A stretch of DNA of 62,015 nucleotides, from NCBI RefSeq assembly GCF_009659375.1, contig NZ_WJQT01000016.1:1-62015 (forward strand), in the 5' to 3' direction. The stretch is from Fundicoccus ignavus (lineage in GTDB: Bacteria > Bacillota > Bacilli > Lactobacillales > Aerococcaceae). Every line of letters begins with the position of its first letter. The stretch's first letter is position 1. The notes beneath the pieces are model-generated. The model saw only the letters and a list, made by a program, of their open reading frames with translations. It ran no database searches and had not been told where the DNA came from. The position numbers were made by a program, and so were the translations under genes. This document shows, one piece after another, positions 50,731-62,015 of the stretch.

Positions 50731-50769
50731 TTTCGCTAAAATGTACTAATTTCAGCTGAATTGTACTAA
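50731..50769 (-). promoter_or_regulatory. Tandem direct repeats, probable LytTR operator
   Basis: On the minus strand TTAGTACA..TTTAGCGAAA and TTAGTACA..TTCAGCTGAAA lie 20 bp apart, overlapping the 3' end of the regulator gene and upstream of the ABC genes. Two direct repeats about two helical turns apart are the usual LytTR binding pattern. Confidence 0.6.
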
Positions 50770-51680
50770 AGATTGATTAAAAGTTCTTGGATTTCGCTAT
50801 ATTTTGTTCGAGAAAGTGGAATTTTATCCTCTGTACTATTCCTAATCACGACTGAATATGAATTTTTCGACCAATTAATAATTTCCTTTACTTTATGTAG
50901 GTTAACTAAATAAGATCGATGGCAGCGATAGAAACCAGCATCTTTAAGCAGTAATTCTGCATTCGCTAATGTTGAATCATAGATATAACGTTCTTGTTCA
51001 ATCATGATAACTACTTTTCCATCATGACTTTCAACATACTCAATGGCTTCAATATCGACAAATATTGTTTTATCTTCAACTTTAACTTTTATTTTACTCG
51101 GAATTTTTGCTGAATCGTTCGTTTCAAGCTCATTTTCTTCGGTAATAATTTGTTCTAAACCGGTCGATTTCAAACCCCAGATGTTTGGTTGCACAATAAA
51201 AGCATCCTCAATGCGTGAAGCGATGACTAACAATTTACGATTTGCGTGTTTTAATTGTTCGATTAATTTATGAAAGAGATGAATATTCTCATTAGACGAA
51301 TGAATAAATGGATTAAAAGTCACTATTACCGCTTCGCTTGTAAGCAAAGCATGAATAAAAGAAATCCTTTGGATTATTTCAGGTTTTAAGATTTGAATTC
51401 TGATATTTTGTTCCTCTAGTAACATAAATTGAGCGAGTAAGTCATCAATATTAAGCGAACTACCATACCATTTAACTAAAAATTTTACCTGTTCTTTAAC
51501 TGTTAAGCGTTTAAAAAATTGTTGATTTGTTTGCAATTGAAATATATTCTCATGACGAATCAATTGTTCAAGCGCATCAAAATTTTTGTTATTCGTATGA
51601 ATAACGGTAGGATTTTCTACAGATAATTGAATCATTTGATCTTCATTACTTTGAATAACTGACTTAAAATTTATTTCCAT
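50766..51680 (-). CDS. LytTR regulator with degenerate ABC-ATPase-like N-terminal domain
   Basis: 304 residues. Residues about 60-185 follow the second half of an ABC ATPase (LTVKEQVKFLVKWYG; QRISFIHALLTSEAVIVTFNP in place of signature and Walker B; RKLLVIASRIEDAFIV in place of the H-loop), but there is no Walker A and the catalytic residues are gone. Residues about 200-304 are a LytTR DNA-binding domain (IEAIEYVESHDGKVVI; YRCHRSYLVNL). ATG at 51678-51680 follows GAGAGG. It is directly upstream of the ABC-2 genes and probably controls them, perhaps by contact with the ATPase (inference). Confidence 0.85.
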   Translation of the reverse strand: MEINFKSVIQSNEDQMIQLSVENPTVIHTNNKNFDALEQLIRHENIFQLQTNQQFFKRLTVKEQVKFLVKWYGSSLNIDDLLAQFMLLEEQNIRIQILKPEIIQRISFIHALLTSEAVIVTFNPFIHSSNENIHLFHKLIEQLKHANRKLLVIASRIEDAFIVQPNIWGLKSTGLEQIITEENELETNDSAKIPSKIKVKVEDKTIFVDIEAIEYVESHDGKVVIMIEQERYIYDSTLANAELLLKDAGFYRCHRSYLVNLHKVKEIINWSKNSYSVVIRNSTEDKIPLSRTKYSEIQELLINL

Positions 51681-51778
51681 CCTATTGAACCTCTCATTCA
51701 TTTCAACTATTTCTACAGTATAGCATAGTCAAATTATTTACAGATATAATTAACTACCCCAACACATATTAATAAACC

Positions 51779-51832
51779 ATACGTACAAAATATTAAATAA
51801 GATACTTATTTTGAAAAAAATTGTGTACGTAT
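51779..51832. repeat. Distant inverted repeat upstream of the LytTR gene
   Basis: ATACGTACA (51779-51787) and TGTACGTAT (51824-51832), perfect 9-base arms 36 bp apart, in the 200-bp gap between gyrA and the regulator gene. An extended -10 (TGCTATACT, minus strand, near 51720) for the regulator lies downstream. Confidence 0.45.
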
Positions 51833-51877
51833 AACTATTTGCTTTGTCAATAAGAGTCGCAGAAGAGGTGAATAAAG

Positions 51878-51917
51878 AAAAAAAAAGCTTAACTGTCATA
51901 TAACAACAGCTAAGCTT
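51878..51917 (-). terminator. gyrA terminator
   Basis: AAGCTTAGCTGT / ACAGTTAAGCTT with one mismatch, then nine T on the minus strand. Confidence 0.9.
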
Positions 51918-51931
51918 GCGTTTAAAAATTA

Positions 51932-54451
51932 TTATTCTTCTTCCTCATCAGCTGCTTCATCTAAGTCAGCCTCATCATTCAATGCTTCCGCAGCTTCTTC
52001 ACCTTCTGATTTAATCAGTTTAGTAATTGAGCTAACAATTGCACCATCATCTAAACGAATCATACGAACCCCAAGTGTTGCTCTTGATGATTGAGAAATA
52101 CTCTCAACACTAATTCGAATAACAACTCCTTGGTCAGTCATTAACATCAAATCTTCTTCTAAGCTTTCAATCGCTAAGATTCCAGCTAATTTTCCAGATT
52201 TTTCACTAATGTTTGAAGTTTTAACACCTTTACCACCACGGTTTTTCAGTGTATATTCGCTTGCCATAGTACGTTTACCATAACCATTCTCAGTTACAAC
52301 TAAAACTTCACTATCTTCGTTCAAGACAGCAGCCCCTACAACAAAGTCACCTTCACGTAAACGAATACCACGAACACCTGTTGCAGTACGGCCCATAACA
52401 CGAGCATCATTTTCGTCGAAAGCCATCGCATAGCCTTCATGAGTTCCGATAATTAGTCCTTGCTCACCGTTTGTAACTAATACGTTGATCAACTCATCGT
52501 CTTCACGCATTGATAAAGCAATTAGACCGTTATTTCGAATGTTGAAATAGTCGCTCGCTTTCGAACGCTTAACAGTTCCATGTTTAGTAACAAAGACAAG
52601 GTGATGATTTTCACTGTTGGCAGAATGACGGACGTTAATTAATTCTTTAACGTATTCATCTTTTTCGATATTCAATAAGTTTATAATTGGAATACCTTTA
52701 GCCTGACGGCCATATTCTGGAACTTCATAACCTTTATTAGAGTAAACTTTCCCTTTATTCGTAAAGAACAGAAGGGTATCGTGCGTTGAACATGATACTA
52801 AGGTTTGGATAGCATCATCATCTGACATACCCATTCCTTTAACACCACGACCACCTCGATTTTGAACATGGAATTCATCTTCAGTCATTCGTTTAATGTA
52901 ACCATTCGTTGTTAATGCAATCAGTACATCTTCTTCGTCAATTAAATCTTCGTCTTCTAGACTTAAAACCTCTCCGACTAATAATTCAGTACGACGATCA
53001 TCATTAAATCTTGTTTTAATTTCAATTAATTCATCTTCAATAATTTCGTGAATGCGTGCTTCACTACCTAAAATTTCAGTTAAGCGTTGAATTAAAGCTA
53101 TTAATTCCTTATACTCTGTATCGATTTTGTCGCGTTCTAAGCCTGTTAAACGAACTAAACGCATGTCTAAAATCGCTTGAGCCTGAATATCAGTAAACGC
53201 AAATTGTTCAATTAATTCTTGTTTAGCTTTCTCCCCATCTTTAGAACCACGAATAATTGCGATAATTTGATCGATAACATCTAAAGCTTTTAGTAAACCT
53301 TCAAGAATATGAGCACGGTTCTCTGCTTTACGTTTCTCAAATTCAGTTCGTCTTCTAATGACAATTACTTGGTGATCAATATACTTAGATAAAATATCTT
53401 TCAAGCCTAACACTTTTGGCACCCCAAAATCGATGGCTAACATATTAAAACCAAAACTAACTTGTAATGATGTTTGTTTGTATAGGTTATTCAAGACGAC
53501 ACTCGCGCTTGTTTCACGTCGACACTCAACCACTACACGCATTCCTTCACGGCCTGATTCATCGGCTACGTATGTAATACCTTCAATACGCTTTTCACGA
53601 GCTAACTCTGCAATTCGCTCCCAAAGCCTAGCTTTGTTAACTCCATATGGAATTTCAGTAATAATAATTCTTTCACGGTCATTTCCAAATTTTTCAATTT
53701 CAACTCGACCACGAACTATAATCTTACCTTTACCAGTTTCGTAAGCTTTACGAATTCCTGATTTTCCCATCACAATACCACCAGTAGGGAAGTCGGGTCC
53801 TGGTAAAACTTCCATTAGTTCCGCAGTCGTTGCTTCTGGATTATGCATTAATAATACTGTCGCATCAATTACTTCACCTAAATTATGTGGTGGAATGTTT
53901 GTTGCCATACCAACCGCAATCCCTGAGGCACCATTCACAAGTAAGTTAGGAAATCTAGCTGGTAAAACAACAGGTTCTTTTTCTTCTTGAGAATAGTTAG
54001 CTTGGAAATCTATCGTATCTTTGTTGATATCTTTGAGCATTTCCAAAGCGATTTTACTCATACGTGCTTCGGTATAACGCATCGCAGCTGCCCCATCACC
54101 ATCGACAGAACCAAAGTTTCCATGCCCATCAACTAACATTTGACGATAACTAAACGGCTGTGCCATCCTAACCATCGCTTCATAAATTGCAGAGTCCCCG
54201 TGAGGATGATATTTCCCCATTACGTCCCCAACAATACGGGCTGATTTTTTATATGGTTTATCCGGTGTAACACCCAACTCGCTCATTCCGTAAAGAATAC
54301 GGCGATGAACCGGTTTTAAACCATCTCGAACATCTGGTAAAGCACGAGCAACAATAACACTCATTGCATAATCCAGAAACGATGTTCGCATTTCTTCTGG
54401 TAAATTTATTTCTTCAAAACTTTGTGTTGAAGGATCAAAATTTTCACTCAT
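51932..54451 (-). CDS. gyrA: DNA gyrase subunit A
   Basis: 839 residues: breakage-reunion domain with quinolone region [15 protein letters not shown] and catalytic Tyr in RYTEARMS, then six beta-propeller repeats including the GyrA box ([11 protein letters not shown]). Very acidic C-terminal tail. Follows gyrB by 35 bp. Confidence 0.97.
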   Translation of the reverse strand: MSENFDPSTQSFEEINLPEEMRTSFLDYAMSVIVARALPDVRDGLKPVHRRILYGMSELGVTPDKPYKKSARIVGDVMGKYHPHGDSAIYEAMVRMAQPFSYRQMLVDGHGNFGSVDGDGAAAMRYTEARMSKIALEMLKDINKDTIDFQANYSQEEKEPVVLPARFPNLLVNGASGIAVGMATNIPPHNLGEVIDATVLLMHNPEATTAELMEVLPGPDFPTGGIVMGKSGIRKAYETGKGKIIVRGRVEIEKFGNDRERIIITEIPYGVNKARLWERIAELAREKRIEGITYVADESGREGMRVVVECRRETSASVVLNNLYKQTSLQVSFGFNMLAIDFGVPKVLGLKDILSKYIDHQVIVIRRRTEFEKRKAENRAHILEGLLKALDVIDQIIAIIRGSKDGEKAKQELIEQFAFTDIQAQAILDMRLVRLTGLERDKIDTEYKELIALIQRLTEILGSEARIHEIIEDELIEIKTRFNDDRRTELLVGEVLSLEDEDLIDEEDVLIALTTNGYIKRMTEDEFHVQNRGGRGVKGMGMSDDDAIQTLVSCSTHDTLLFFTNKGKVYSNKGYEVPEYGRQAKGIPIINLLNIEKDEYVKELINVRHSANSENHHLVFVTKHGTVKRSKASDYFNIRNNGLIALSMREDDELINVLVTNGEQGLIIGTHEGYAMAFDENDARVMGRTATGVRGIRLREGDFVVGAAVLNEDSEVLVVTENGYGKRTMASEYTLKNRGGKGVKTSNISEKSGKLAGILAIESLEEDLMLMTDQGVVIRISVESISQSSRATLGVRMIRLDDGAIVSSITKLIKSEGEEAAEALNDEADLDEAADEEEE

Positions 54452-54486
54452 TCTATTTTCCTTTCCCTTCTAGTACTTAGAAATAA

Positions 54487-57532
<3,046 letters not shown>

Positions 57533-57536
<4 letters not shown>

Positions 57537-57775
57537 GATTGTTTTGTAGTGCTTACTGATTGAATTGTTACTTCTAACTCTTCATTTGGTAAATAAACTT
57601 TATAACCATCGTATAATTTTTTTCCACGACGTTGTTCTTGTAGTTCATTTACAAACACATCATATTCACTTAAATACCATTTGGCCATTCCACCACTACT
57701 GATAATACTCTCGTGTTTAAGTAATTGCCCAAGCGTAATAAAATCATCTTGAATTGTTACTATTCTTTTTATCAT
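57533..57775 (-). CDS. yaaA: S4-domain protein YaaA/RlbA
   Basis: 80-residue RNA-binding S4 domain protein (FITLGQLLKHESIISSGGMAKWYLSEYDVFVNE). It lies between dnaN and recF as in most Bacillota and links to ribosome assembly in B. subtilis. Overlaps recF. Confidence 0.92.
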
Positions 57776-57901
57776 TATTTATCACCCGTATTCCTTCTAT
57801 ATCACTCTAATTATACCATAAAAACTACTCAAACAACAAATAAATCGCTAATATTTAGCACCTCAGGCTAAATACTTAAATATTATAAAATCTATCTAAA
57901 T

Positions 57902-57933
57902 AAAAAAAACAGCCTAAAAAGGCTGAATTTTTT
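57902..57933 (-). terminator. dnaN terminator
   Basis: CAGCC / GGCTG stem with AATT extension, then eight T on the minus strand; separates dnaN from yaaA-recF-gyrBA. Confidence 0.85.
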
Positions 57934-57956
57934 AATTTTATATTTTGGAAAGAAAA

Positions 57957-59105
57957 TTAATGGGTTCTTACTGGTGTAAGTAATTGTAATAATTGATTAT
58001 GTGGAATTTCACTTTCAGTTTCTGCAGAAATTAATAATGGGCGTACAGCTGATTGGAATTCAACTTTAACCGCTATATCTCCAAATGATTTTAGAGCGTC
58101 TTTCATATAATCTGGGTTGAAAGAAATCTTTAAGTCATCTCCACCTGCTGTTTTAGTATTAATAATCTCAGCAACATGTCCTGCTTCGTTACCACTTACT
58201 GATAATTCAACAACTGCATTGTCCACTGTTAATTGAACAACGTTATTTTTCCCTTCATGCGACATTAAGGCTGCACGATCAATTGCTTGATGGAACTCAT
58301 TCGCATTTACAACCATTTCTGTTTGGTGAGAAGTTGGAATTAAACGGCTTGTTTCTGGATAATTCCCTTCTAATAAACGAGAGTAAATGGTTAAGTTGTC
58401 CGCAATAAAAATAACTTGTTGTTGCGCGACAATCATAAATAATGTTTGATCATCTTCAATGATACGTGTTAATTCCGTCATTGTTTTCTTAGGAATCGTA
58501 ATGGCATCAAAGTTTAATTGAGTTTCATTAATATCTACTGGAATTTCACGTTTACTTAAACGATGGCTATCTGTAGCAATCGCAGTTAAGTAATTACTTG
58601 TTGCTTGTAAGTGAATACCTGTTAATACTGGACGACTTTCTTGATTTGATGCTGCAAAAATTGTCTGGTTAATCATTTGTTTGAATGAAGCGGTTGGTAA
58701 AGTAATTCGTTTGTCTGCCTCAATCTCTGGTAGGTGAGGGTACGCATCACCATCAATACCTACAATATTAAACATTGCTTTACCTGAAGTTACAGTAACG
58801 GAGAAATTTTCATTCATTTCAATCGTTACATTTTCTAAAGGTAATTTTTTGACAATCTCATTGAAAAGACGTGCTGGTAAGACTACGTGACCCGTTTCTT
58901 CAATATTTAAGTTTAATGTTTCATCATCAATAGGTAAGAAACTCTCAATAGATATATCTGAGTCACTACCAATTAAGGTAATTCCTTCGTTACTGACAGA
59001 TAATTTTAAACCAGTAAGAATTTGTATTGTAGCTTTTGAAGGAATAGCTCTTGATACGTTTGCTAATTGCGTAGTGAGAGCATTGCGATTAATCGTAAAT
59101 TTCAT
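57957..59105 (-). CDS. dnaN: DNA polymerase III sliding clamp (beta)
   Basis: 382 residues, three clamp domains, MKFTINRNALTTQLANVSRAIPSK at the start and LLTPVRTH at the end (the LxxPVR terminus of clamps). Downstream of dnaA with an origin segment between. Confidence 0.97.
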   Translation of the reverse strand: MKFTINRNALTTQLANVSRAIPSKATIQILTGLKLSVSNEGITLIGSDSDISIESFLPIDDETLNLNIEETGHVVLPARLFNEIVKKLPLENVTIEMNENFSVTVTSGKAMFNIVGIDGDAYPHLPEIEADKRITLPTASFKQMINQTIFAASNQESRPVLTGIHLQATSNYLTAIATDSHRLSKREIPVDINETQLNFDAITIPKKTMTELTRIIEDDQTLFMIVAQQQVIFIADNLTIYSRLLEGNYPETSRLIPTSHQTEMVVNANEFHQAIDRAALMSHEGKNNVVQLTVDNAVVELSVSGNEAGHVAEIINTKTAGGDDLKISFNPDYMKDALKSFGDIAVKVEFQSAVRPLLISAETESEIPHNQLLQLLTPVRTH

Positions 59106-59143
59106 TTCATCTACTCCTTTATAAATAAATAATATTAATATAA

Positions 59144-59278
59144 ATAATAAGTAATAGTAGTAGGCCTTGTTTATATTGGTTATAAGTCATATAAAACTGA
59201 TAAGAATAATAGTTAGGCCTGTTAGTTGACATGTGCATAAGTCATAGATAATTTTGTAAGTTATGCACATGTGGAAAA
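59144..59278. other. oriC: oriC, dnaA-dnaN segment with DnaA boxes and two DnaA-trio-like tracts
   Basis: DnaA boxes at 59232-59240 (-), 59261-59269 (+) and 59270-59278 (-, TGTGGAAAA). On the minus strand AGGCCT (59215-59220) leads into ACTATTATTCTTATC and AGGCCT (59162-59167) into ACTACTATTACTTATTATT. These resemble the B. subtilis DnaA-trio unwinding element (complement of 3'-GATGATGATAAT-5'). The AT-rich stretch beyond (59120-59150) fits a duplex-unwinding region. Confidence 0.72.
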
Positions 59279-59284
59279 ATAATT

Positions 59285-60616
59285 TTAAGAAAGCTTCTGT
59301 TTTAATTGCTTCAATTGATCTTTTAACTCATCATCTTCATCTAAATTATCGGCTATTTTTTCATAAGCATGAATAACTGTGGTATGATTTTTCTTCCCAA
59401 ATTCATCACCAATCTTAGGGAACGATAATTCTGTTAGTTCTCTGGCTAAGTACATGCCTACTTGGCGTGCATGGACAATGTCTTTAGTACGTTTTTTGCC
59501 TTTAATTGCTTCACCACTAATCTGATAGAAACGACTAACTTGATTAATAATTTCAGAAACAGTAATGGGTTTCTTTTCATTATCGCCCAACATGTTACTT
59601 AAAGCTTCGGCAGCTAAATTAGAATTAATATCACGGCCTTCAATGGCAGCGAAAGCAATAACTCTCATTAAAGCTCCTTCTAATTCTCGAATATTTGTGT
59701 CGACATTATTTGCTATGTAAGTTAATGTTTCTGAACTAATATCGAGACGATCACTACTCGCTTTTTTACGTAAAATTGCTATTCGCGTTTCTAAATCAGG
59801 TGGTGTAATATCAGTTGATAGTCCCCATTTGAAGCGGCTAATTAAACGTTCTTCTAAATTATCGATGTTATTAGGCAGACGATCACTCGTTAATACAATT
59901 TGCTTTTCATTATTATAAAGAGCATTAAATGTATGGAAAAATTCTTCCTGAGTAGCATCTTTTTTAGATAAAAATTGAATATCATCAATTAATAGAACAT
60001 CAATGTTACGGTACATTTCTCTAAATTCTTTTTGAGAACCATTTTGAATACTGGTAATAAAATCATTTACGAAAGATTCACTTGTCGCATATTTTATTTT
60101 AGCGGCAGGATTCTTACGTTTTATTTCATGACCGATTGCTTGCATTAAATGGGTTTTACCTAATCCAACGCCACCATAAATTAAGAAAGGATTGTAGGTT
60201 TTACCTGGCCCATCGCATACAGCTAATGCTGCACCACCAGCCATTTTATTATCTTCACCAATGACAAAATTTTCAAAAGTATAATTCGGATTCAATTGAG
60301 AATCACTGAAGTATTCATTATCTGACGCTAAGATATCAGGCTTATTTCGTAAGGATTCAGGTTCATCTTCCGGCACAATAATAAAAGTAGGTTCATATTC
60401 AACCCCATAGTTTTCTAAACTATATTGAAGAATGTAACCAGCTAAATGACGTTCCCAGTAACTTTTAGTTAAACTATTTGGAACAGCAATTGAAATAGAT
60501 TGATTGCCTAAACGAGTGACACTGGTTGGTTCAACCCATGTTGTATAAGAAGTTAACGAAAGAATATCCTTTAAGTAAGTCGTGATTTCGTGCCAAAAAC
60601 GCTCTTTTTCATCCAT
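59285..60616 (-). CDS. dnaA: Replication initiator DnaA
   Basis: 443 residues: N-terminal domain I, short linker, AAA+ domain (Walker A GGVGLGKTHLMQA; Walker B VLLIDDIQFLS) and DNA-binding domain IV with the signature QVGMYLARELTELSFPKIG. Boxes lie on both sides of the gene and over its promoter, so it should repress itself. Confidence 0.98.
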   Translation of the reverse strand: MDEKERFWHEITTYLKDILSLTSYTTWVEPTSVTRLGNQSISIAVPNSLTKSYWERHLAGYILQYSLENYGVEYEPTFIIVPEDEPESLRNKPDILASDNEYFSDSQLNPNYTFENFVIGEDNKMAGGAALAVCDGPGKTYNPFLIYGGVGLGKTHLMQAIGHEIKRKNPAAKIKYATSESFVNDFITSIQNGSQKEFREMYRNIDVLLIDDIQFLSKKDATQEEFFHTFNALYNNEKQIVLTSDRLPNNIDNLEERLISRFKWGLSTDITPPDLETRIAILRKKASSDRLDISSETLTYIANNVDTNIRELEGALMRVIAFAAIEGRDINSNLAAEALSNMLGDNEKKPITVSEIINQVSRFYQISGEAIKGKKRTKDIVHARQVGMYLARELTELSFPKIGDEFGKKNHTTVIHAYEKIADNLDEDDELKDQLKQLKQKLS

Positions 60617-60645
60617 TATCTAAAATTCACCTCAATCAATTATGT

Positions 60646-61017
60646 AGTTATGCACAGTTTAAACACGTACAAATATTGTAGCATAATACGAGTTTTCCAC
60701 AAGTTGAAAACTATAAAAATAGTTACGAACATGTTAACAAATCACTTATGAACAAGTTAATAAGAGTTGTGGATAAGTAAAAATGAGTTAAGCGTATTTT
60801 TCGAAAGTGTGCATAACTAACAATCTCGTACATATTGATTTTATCACACTTCGAAAGGTTATGCACAGAATCTGTGTATAAAAAACATCGGTTATTGACA
60901 CCTTGTTAATTTGTCGATAAACAACCAAAAGGGGTGTGAATCACAGAAAATGACTATAACAGTTATCAACAATTTCCACAAGCCATGTGCATAACAAAAA
61001 TAAATATGTGCATAAAA
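60646..61017. other. oriC: oriC, DnaA-box cluster upstream of dnaA
   Basis: At least eleven DnaA boxes or near-boxes (TTATNCACA type): 60648-60656, 60693-60701, 60746-60754, 60768-60776 (perfect TTATCCACA), 60808-60816, 60859-60867, 60873-60881, 60963-60971, 60972-60980, 60986-60994, 61007-61015, on both strands, in AT-rich DNA between divergent dnaA and rpmH. TTATGCACA is the most frequent form. Confidence 0.9.
60675..60702 (-). promoter_or_regulatory. dnaA promoter
   Basis: TTGTGG (60697-60702), a 16-base spacer and TACAAT (60675-60680) with the extended TGC before it, on the minus strand. The -35 overlaps a DnaA box (TTTTCCACA). Confidence 0.68.
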
Positions 61018-61047
61018 AATTAATGAAAAAAAAGATGAAAAATATTC

Positions 61048-61076
61048 TTGACTTTTATCCGATACTTCATTAAACT
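61048..61076 (+). promoter_or_regulatory. rpmH promoter
   Basis: TTGACT (61048-61053), a 17-base spacer and TAAACT (61071-61076), just outside the DnaA-box cluster. Confidence 0.7.
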
Positions 61077-61117
61077 ATTCTAGTATTGTTTAACAGTAGA
61101 TATAGGAGGTGTATCAG

Positions 61118-61252
61118 ATGAAAAGAACATATCAACCAAAGAAACGTACTCGCAAAAAAGTTCACGGTTTCCGTAAAAGAATGAGCACCAAAAATGGACG
61201 TAACGTATTAGCTAGACGTCGTCTAAAAGGTAGAAAAAAAATAGCTGCATAA
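61118..61252 (+). CDS. rpmH: Ribosomal protein L34
   Basis: 44-residue very basic protein starting [20 protein letters not shown], the normal L34 length. ATG follows TAGGAGGTG. A terminator follows at once and rnpA, its near-universal neighbour, is not downstream. Confidence 0.97.
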   Translation: MKRTYQPKKRTRKKVHGFRKRMSTKNGRNVLARRRLKGRKKIAA

Positions 61253-61262
61253 TTAATGTTTG

Positions 61263-61293
61263 AAGGTCCCTATTTTTTAGGAACCTTTTTTTG
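61263..61293 (+). terminator. rpmH terminator
   Basis: AAGGTCCCTA / TAGGAACCTT with one mismatch, then seven T. Confidence 0.88.
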
Positions 61294-61346
61294 TTTTTAT
61301 AGAATGATTTTGAAAGCTGAGTTCAGAATATTTTGGAGGATAAAAG

Positions 61347-61850
61347 ATGGAATATTGGGATTTGTTTAATCTGGAAGGTAGCTTAATTGAATCAAATCAT
61401 GTTAGGGGTGAAGCAATACCTGACAGTTTGTATCATCATGTAGTGAGTATTCTAGTTCAACATCAAGATGGGTCTATTTTAATTATGCAAAGAGATTTCG
61501 AAAAAGAACTATTTCCGGGCAAGTATGAAGCTTCGGCAGGAGGAAGTATTCTAGCAGGCGAAACAGTAGCAGCAGGTGCTAAACGTGAATTATTAGAAGA
61601 AACTGGTATTGAAGCCCGTGAATTGATTAAAGTTGATAATCGTATTGATACGCAATACCATGTGTTTTATACAGACTATTACACTAAGGTCACGACTTCA
61701 AAGGAGCAAGTTAAGCTACAACCTGGTGAAACGATAGATTATCAATGGGTGAGTGTTGAGAATTTTTTACAATTAGTCGAACAAAATGAAATACTTTCAT
61801 TCAATGTAGCACTACTTAAAAATAAATATTGGCATTTGATAAAAGGATAG
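61347..61850 (+). CDS. Nudix hydrolase
   Basis: 167 residues with the Nudix box GSILAGETVAAGAKRELLEE followed by TGI (Gx5Ex7REUxEExGU complete). The N-terminus (EYWDLFNLEG.. HHVVSILVQHQDGSILIMQRD) resembles the isopentenyl-diphosphate isomerase-like or YfcD-type Nudix group. ATG after GGAGG. It occupies the place where rnpA is normally found. Substrate not known. Confidence 0.9.
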   Translation: MEYWDLFNLEGSLIESNHVRGEAIPDSLYHHVVSILVQHQDGSILIMQRDFEKELFPGKYEASAGGSILAGETVAAGAKRELLEETGIEARELIKVDNRIDTQYHVFYTDYYTKVTTSKEQVKLQPGETIDYQWVSVENFLQLVEQNEILSFNVALLKNKYWHLIKG

Positions 61851-61886
61851 CTCTTGGACTTTATTTAGAAAGTTCAGGAGTTTTTA
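61851..61886 (+). terminator. Nudix gene terminator
   Basis: CTCTTGGACTTT / AAAGTTCAGGAG (G-U pairs) with a 6-base loop, then TTTTT. Confidence 0.85.
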
Positions 61887-61922
61887 TTGGTTCTTTGTCA
61901 AATAGTGTTGGTGAATATTTAA

Positions 61923-61953
61923 GGCGATAGATTTAGTTCTATCGTCTTTTTTT
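61923..61953 (+). terminator. Second terminator at right edge
   Basis: GGCGATAGA / TTCTATCGTC then seven T, 40 bp beyond the previous terminator with no gene between. The remaining bases to 62015 show no feature. Confidence 0.75.
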
Positions 61954-62015
61954 GATGTAAGTATATTAGTCATCTGTTGGATTAGAGTATATTCGTCTAT
62001 AGAGCCGCTTCGTCA

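Noticed and set aside
53510..53525. parS-like half site in gyrA (TGTTTCACGT then divergence)
   Set aside because: Only 11 of 16 positions match and the palindrome is broken; it is coding sequence for conserved gyrase residues.

Overview
The window is low-GC Gram-positive (Bacillota) chromosome around the replication origin. It looks like a member of Lactobacillales, perhaps Aerococcaceae or Carnobacteriaceae, but that placement rests on gene content and motifs only. The evidence is a B. subtilis-like order (gltX, cysS, mrnC, rlmB, yacP, sigH, rpmG, secE, nusG, then rplKA, rplJL, rpoBC), the dnaA-dnaN-yaaA-recF-gyrB-gyrA block, a GlnR-glnA pair with a GlnR box, two perfect parS sites, and a RocS-like protein of the kind known from streptococci. 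No rRNA, tRNA, IS, prophage or CRISPR lies inside the window.

The origin is near the right end. A DnaA-box cluster fills the gap between dnaA (leftward) and rpmH (rightward). A second origin segment with DnaA boxes and two DnaA-trio-like tracts lies between dnaA and dnaN. Replication therefore runs leftward through almost the whole window, and most genes are on the minus (leading) strand.

Layout from left to right: (1) 1-250, tandem rRNA promoters and leader firing leftward out of the window; (2) comC, rpoC and rpoB; (3) 9-19 kb, genes lying between rpoB and rplL: an FtsH paralogue, the fruRKA operon, psuK-psuG (pseudouridine), an RsmC/YbxB-type methyltransferase and a Cof-type phosphatase; (4) rplL-rplJ with an L10 leader attenuator, rplA and rplK with L1-type leaders, and between rplK and nusG a signal-less binding protein and a TspO-like membrane protein; (5) nusG, secE, rpmG, sigH, yacP, rlmB, mrnC, cysS, gltX, yacL, radA, dut; (6) an orphan MsmK-type ATPase under a cre-like site, a cytoplasmic amylase, glnA-glnR, a membrane-anchored C39-like protein, purA; (7) a RocS-like protein, dnaB, rplI, gdpP, rpsR-ssb-rpsF with two parS sites; (8) a nitroreductase and a LytTR-regulated ABC-2 transporter; (9) gyrA, gyrB, recF, yaaA, dnaN, dnaA, oriC, rpmH and a Nudix hydrolase.

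The most unusual signal is a family of about 280-bp intergenic repeats that are not protein coding. Four complete or partial copies occur at about 9.0, 18.9, 19.1 and 48.0 kb, all in the same orientation. They fold into a nested multi-hairpin structure and in one copy end in an intrinsic terminator on the minus strand. Other points of interest are a regulator that fuses a P-loop-less ABC-ATPase-like domain to LytTR next to an ABC transporter with tandem operator-like repeats, the RocS-like protein close to the parS sites, and a duplicated AGGCCT plus DnaA-trio module in the origin.
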